Assembly: GCA_023412175.1 (NCBI GenBank)
Contig: JAEYOB010000454.1
Span: 1-6,187, forward strand
Direction of reading: 5' to 3'
Origin: Pseudomonadota bacterium
Lineage (GTDB): Bacteria; Pseudomonadota; Alphaproteobacteria; Azospirillales; Azospirillaceae
DNA length: 6,187 bases
Part shown: one piece after another, positions 4,661 to 6,187 of the stretch
How the letters are laid out: the number at the start of each line of letters is the position of its first letter
How positions within the stretch are numbered: the first letter of the stretch is position 1
Notes under the pieces: model-generated
Told to the model about the DNA's origin: nothing
The model's input: the letters and a program-made list of their open reading frames with translations, nothing else
Database searches by the model: none
Made by a program: the position numbers and the translations under genes

Positions 4661-6187
4661 TCAGGCTGCCTCGGATTGGGAGTGGATGAGGGCGGTCAGG
4701 GTCGCGGCGTCGATGCCGTTCATCTCCGCCTCAAGACGGAAGGACGGGCTTTGCAGGGCGGTGCGCAGGCCGTCGCGGTCCTGGGCGGTCACCCGCGCGG
4801 GGCGAGCGAGAAGCCAGAGCACCCACTCCACGTCGTCCACAAAGCGCGGGCGGGCATCGGGGTCGGCGGCCGGGGCCGGCGCCAGGGCGACGGGGGTGGC
4901 CATGGCGTCGATGATGAGGGACGCTTCCTCCAGCTCGGCGGCGGGGAACGGCATGGCCATGGGCACCGCGGGCGTGTGGTCCAGCATGAGCGGGGTGCGC
5001 AGCTCGGCCTCGGCGGTGTCCTTGTGGGCCGCGAGGCGGGCGAGCTTGCCCTGGACGCGGTTCTCGCGGGCCTTCTGCGCCATGGAGACGGGGACGTAGC
5101 TGGTGCGGTGGTACTCCCACGTCGCATTGCAGACGTGGCGGCCATCCAGCAGGCGCACCGACACGCTGCTGCCGTCGTGGATGTCGAAGGCCACCATCAC
5201 CTCCACATCGTGCAGCGCTTCCAGGGCGTCGTGGCCGTACTGGTTGCCCAGCAGGGCCACACGGCCGCGCTGGACCTTGCGGCGCATCGCCGGGCGGAAG
5301 AGGTCGGCGGCATCGGCGGTGGGGAGCGGGTCGGCCTGCCAGCCGGCGGCCTCGGCCGCCGCCCACACCTCGTTGGGCGAGCGCCCGCGCAGGAAGCTGT
5401 GGCGGCGCTCGTTGTAGGCTTCCACCTCCCGACCGATGAACGAAATGAAGTCGCTCCAGGGCATCAGCGCGCGCGAGGTGCCAGTGGTGGCGATGTCCTT
5501 GCGCGTGATTTTGAAAGACTTCTGGCGGGCCTCGCGGTCCATGTGCTGGCCCATGTAGGTGGGCAGCTTCTGCGCCGCCTTGTGCCAGAGCGTGGAGTTC
5601 AGCCGCTCGATGACGCCGCGGGCCTGGGAGTTCCAGGGCGCCGAGTTCATCTTGGTGATGCGCAACCGGGCCAACATGCCGGTGATGTCGGCGTCCCACA
5701 GCCGGTTGTTCGCGCCGGAGCCGTTGTCGTAGTACCAGATGTCCGGCGTGGTGCTGGTGGTGACGGCGTAGCGGAGCGCGTCGGCCACGGCCCAGGTGTT
5801 CTCGGCCAGCGCCACCGACCAGCCGACGACGCGACGGGTGAACACGTCGATGATGGCGGTCACCTCGGGCCGGAAGGGCCGGCCGTGGGTCGGGTGCGCG
5901 ACCTCGGCCTTGAAGGTGTGGCCGTCGCCGACGAACACTGCGCCCGGCCACAGCTCGTTCACCTCGCGGATCGTGTATGCCTTGAGCGCCTTCAGCGCCC
6001 GCGGCCCCATGCGGCCGGCGTGACGGGTGATGGCGCTTAACCGCTTCAGGAAGGTGCGGGCCTGGTCGTAGCTGGGCGGCGTCACGCCCATGGGCAGGCG
6101 GGCCGGCAGCTCGGCCAGGACGGTGGTCAGCGCCGGCTGGTGGGGACGGCCCCAGAGGTCTAGGAACGGGCCGGCCCAGGCGGGGAT
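4661..6187 (-). CDS. A: MuA-family DDE transposase (gene A), 5' end outside window
   Basis: This is the phage transposase, which joins the ends of the phage genome to target DNA. The reading frame is open to the window edge, so 508 residues are visible and the N-terminus (enhancer- and part of the end-binding domains) is missing. Visible residues 1-80 look like the last helical DNA-binding subdomain. The RNase H-like core starts near residue 83. Its catalytic triad is D88 (in VGDGHTF), D154 (in YYDNGSG) and E194 (in GVIERLN), giving a D-66-D-40-E spacing. Residues about 307-359 match the beta-barrel domain that follows the core in Mu transposases (FDIHDG, then LLDGRHVCNATWEY). A basic helical stretch (about 368-396) and an acidic/hydrophobic tail follow; in Mu the C-terminus contacts B and ClpX. 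The stop codon is followed two bases later by the B start. Seen: the motifs. Known: the family. The identification is firm; only the length upstream is unknown. Confidence 0.96.
   Translation of the reverse strand: MPAWAGPFLDLWGRPHQPALTTVLAELPARLPMGVTPPSYDQARTFLKRLSAITRHAGRMGPRALKALKAYTIREVNELWPGAVFVGDGHTFKAEVAHPTHGRPFRPEVTAIIDVFTRRVVGWSVALAENTWAVADALRYAVTTSTTPDIWYYDNGSGANNRLWDADITGMLARLRITKMNSAPWNSQARGVIERLNSTLWHKAAQKLPTYMGQHMDREARQKSFKITRKDIATTGTSRALMPWSDFISFIGREVEAYNERRHSFLRGRSPNEVWAAAEAAGWQADPLPTADAADLFRPAMRRKVQRGRVALLGNQYGHDALEALHDVEVMVAFDIHDGSSVSVRLLDGRHVCNATWEYHRTSYVPVSMAQKARENRVQGKLARLAAHKDTAEAELRTPLMLDHTPAVPMAMPFPAAELEEASLIIDAMATPVALAPAPAADPDARPRFVDDVEWVLWLLARPARVTAQDRDGLRTALQSPSFRLEAEMNGIDAATLTALIHSQSEAA

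Noticed and set aside
4065..5099. Long plus-strand open frame of 344 codons across the A/B junction
   Set aside because: It shadows B and the end of A, shows no recognisable motif, and does not fit the operon direction.
4649..6040. Long plus-strand open frame of 463 codons
   Set aside because: It is antisense to the transposase, whose catalytic motifs are clear. Its protein is low-complexity (Gly, Val, His, Ala, Arg), as expected from the complement of GC-rich coding sequence.
3861..6187. Tn7-like or CRISPR-associated transposon (TnsB/TnsC)
   Set aside because: The A/B pair is related to TnsB/TnsC, but the transposase detail, the DUF3164 gene and the early-operon layout fit a Mu-like phage. 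No TniQ, Cas gene or repeat array is visible.
1..6187. Rho-independent terminators, tRNA genes, insertion sequences, CRISPR arrays
   Set aside because: No hairpin followed by a T-run, no tRNA-like cloverleaf and no direct repeat array was seen on either strand by eye.

Overview
The window is one uninterrupted stretch of the early (transposition/replication) operon of a Mu-like transposable phage or prophage. Every gene lies on the minus strand, so transcription runs from position 6187 down to 1. The base composition is very GC-rich and codon third positions are mostly G or C. This suggests a high-GC proteobacterial host, perhaps an alphaproteobacterium. That is an inference from composition and general protein style, not from a species marker.

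In transcription order the layout is as follows. A DDE transposase of the MuA family (gene A, truncated at the window edge) is followed by a MuB-type AAA+ target-selection ATPase with an unusually short N-terminus. Next come a double winged-helix protein and a small helix-turn-helix protein with a cysteine-rich tail, then two unrecognised small proteins. These are followed by a DUF3164 protein, which is a reliable Mu-like phage marker. Four more small proteins complete the window. One has an ER...HDD...DR pattern seen in short phage proteins, one is unknown, one resembles a degenerate acyl-carrier-protein fold, and one is unknown. A further gene begins at position 5 and leaves the window.

The genes are packed tightly. 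Most junctions are ATGA or GTGA 4-base overlaps, 8-base overlaps, or TGAccATG spacings, which points to one polycistronic message with translational coupling. The only notable gap is about 47 bases in front of the DUF3164 gene, and only if its downstream start is used. I see no internal promoter, terminator, RNA gene, insertion sequence, CRISPR array or attachment site.

By family knowledge, A and B carry out integration and replicative transposition. The HTH/wHTH proteins probably regulate early expression. The small genes after B occupy the position of the semi-essential early region of Mu. I did not find a convincing new system here. The items worth following are the unassigned small early genes, the N-terminal extension of the DUF3164 protein, the shortened B protein, and the ACP-like protein lacking the modified serine.
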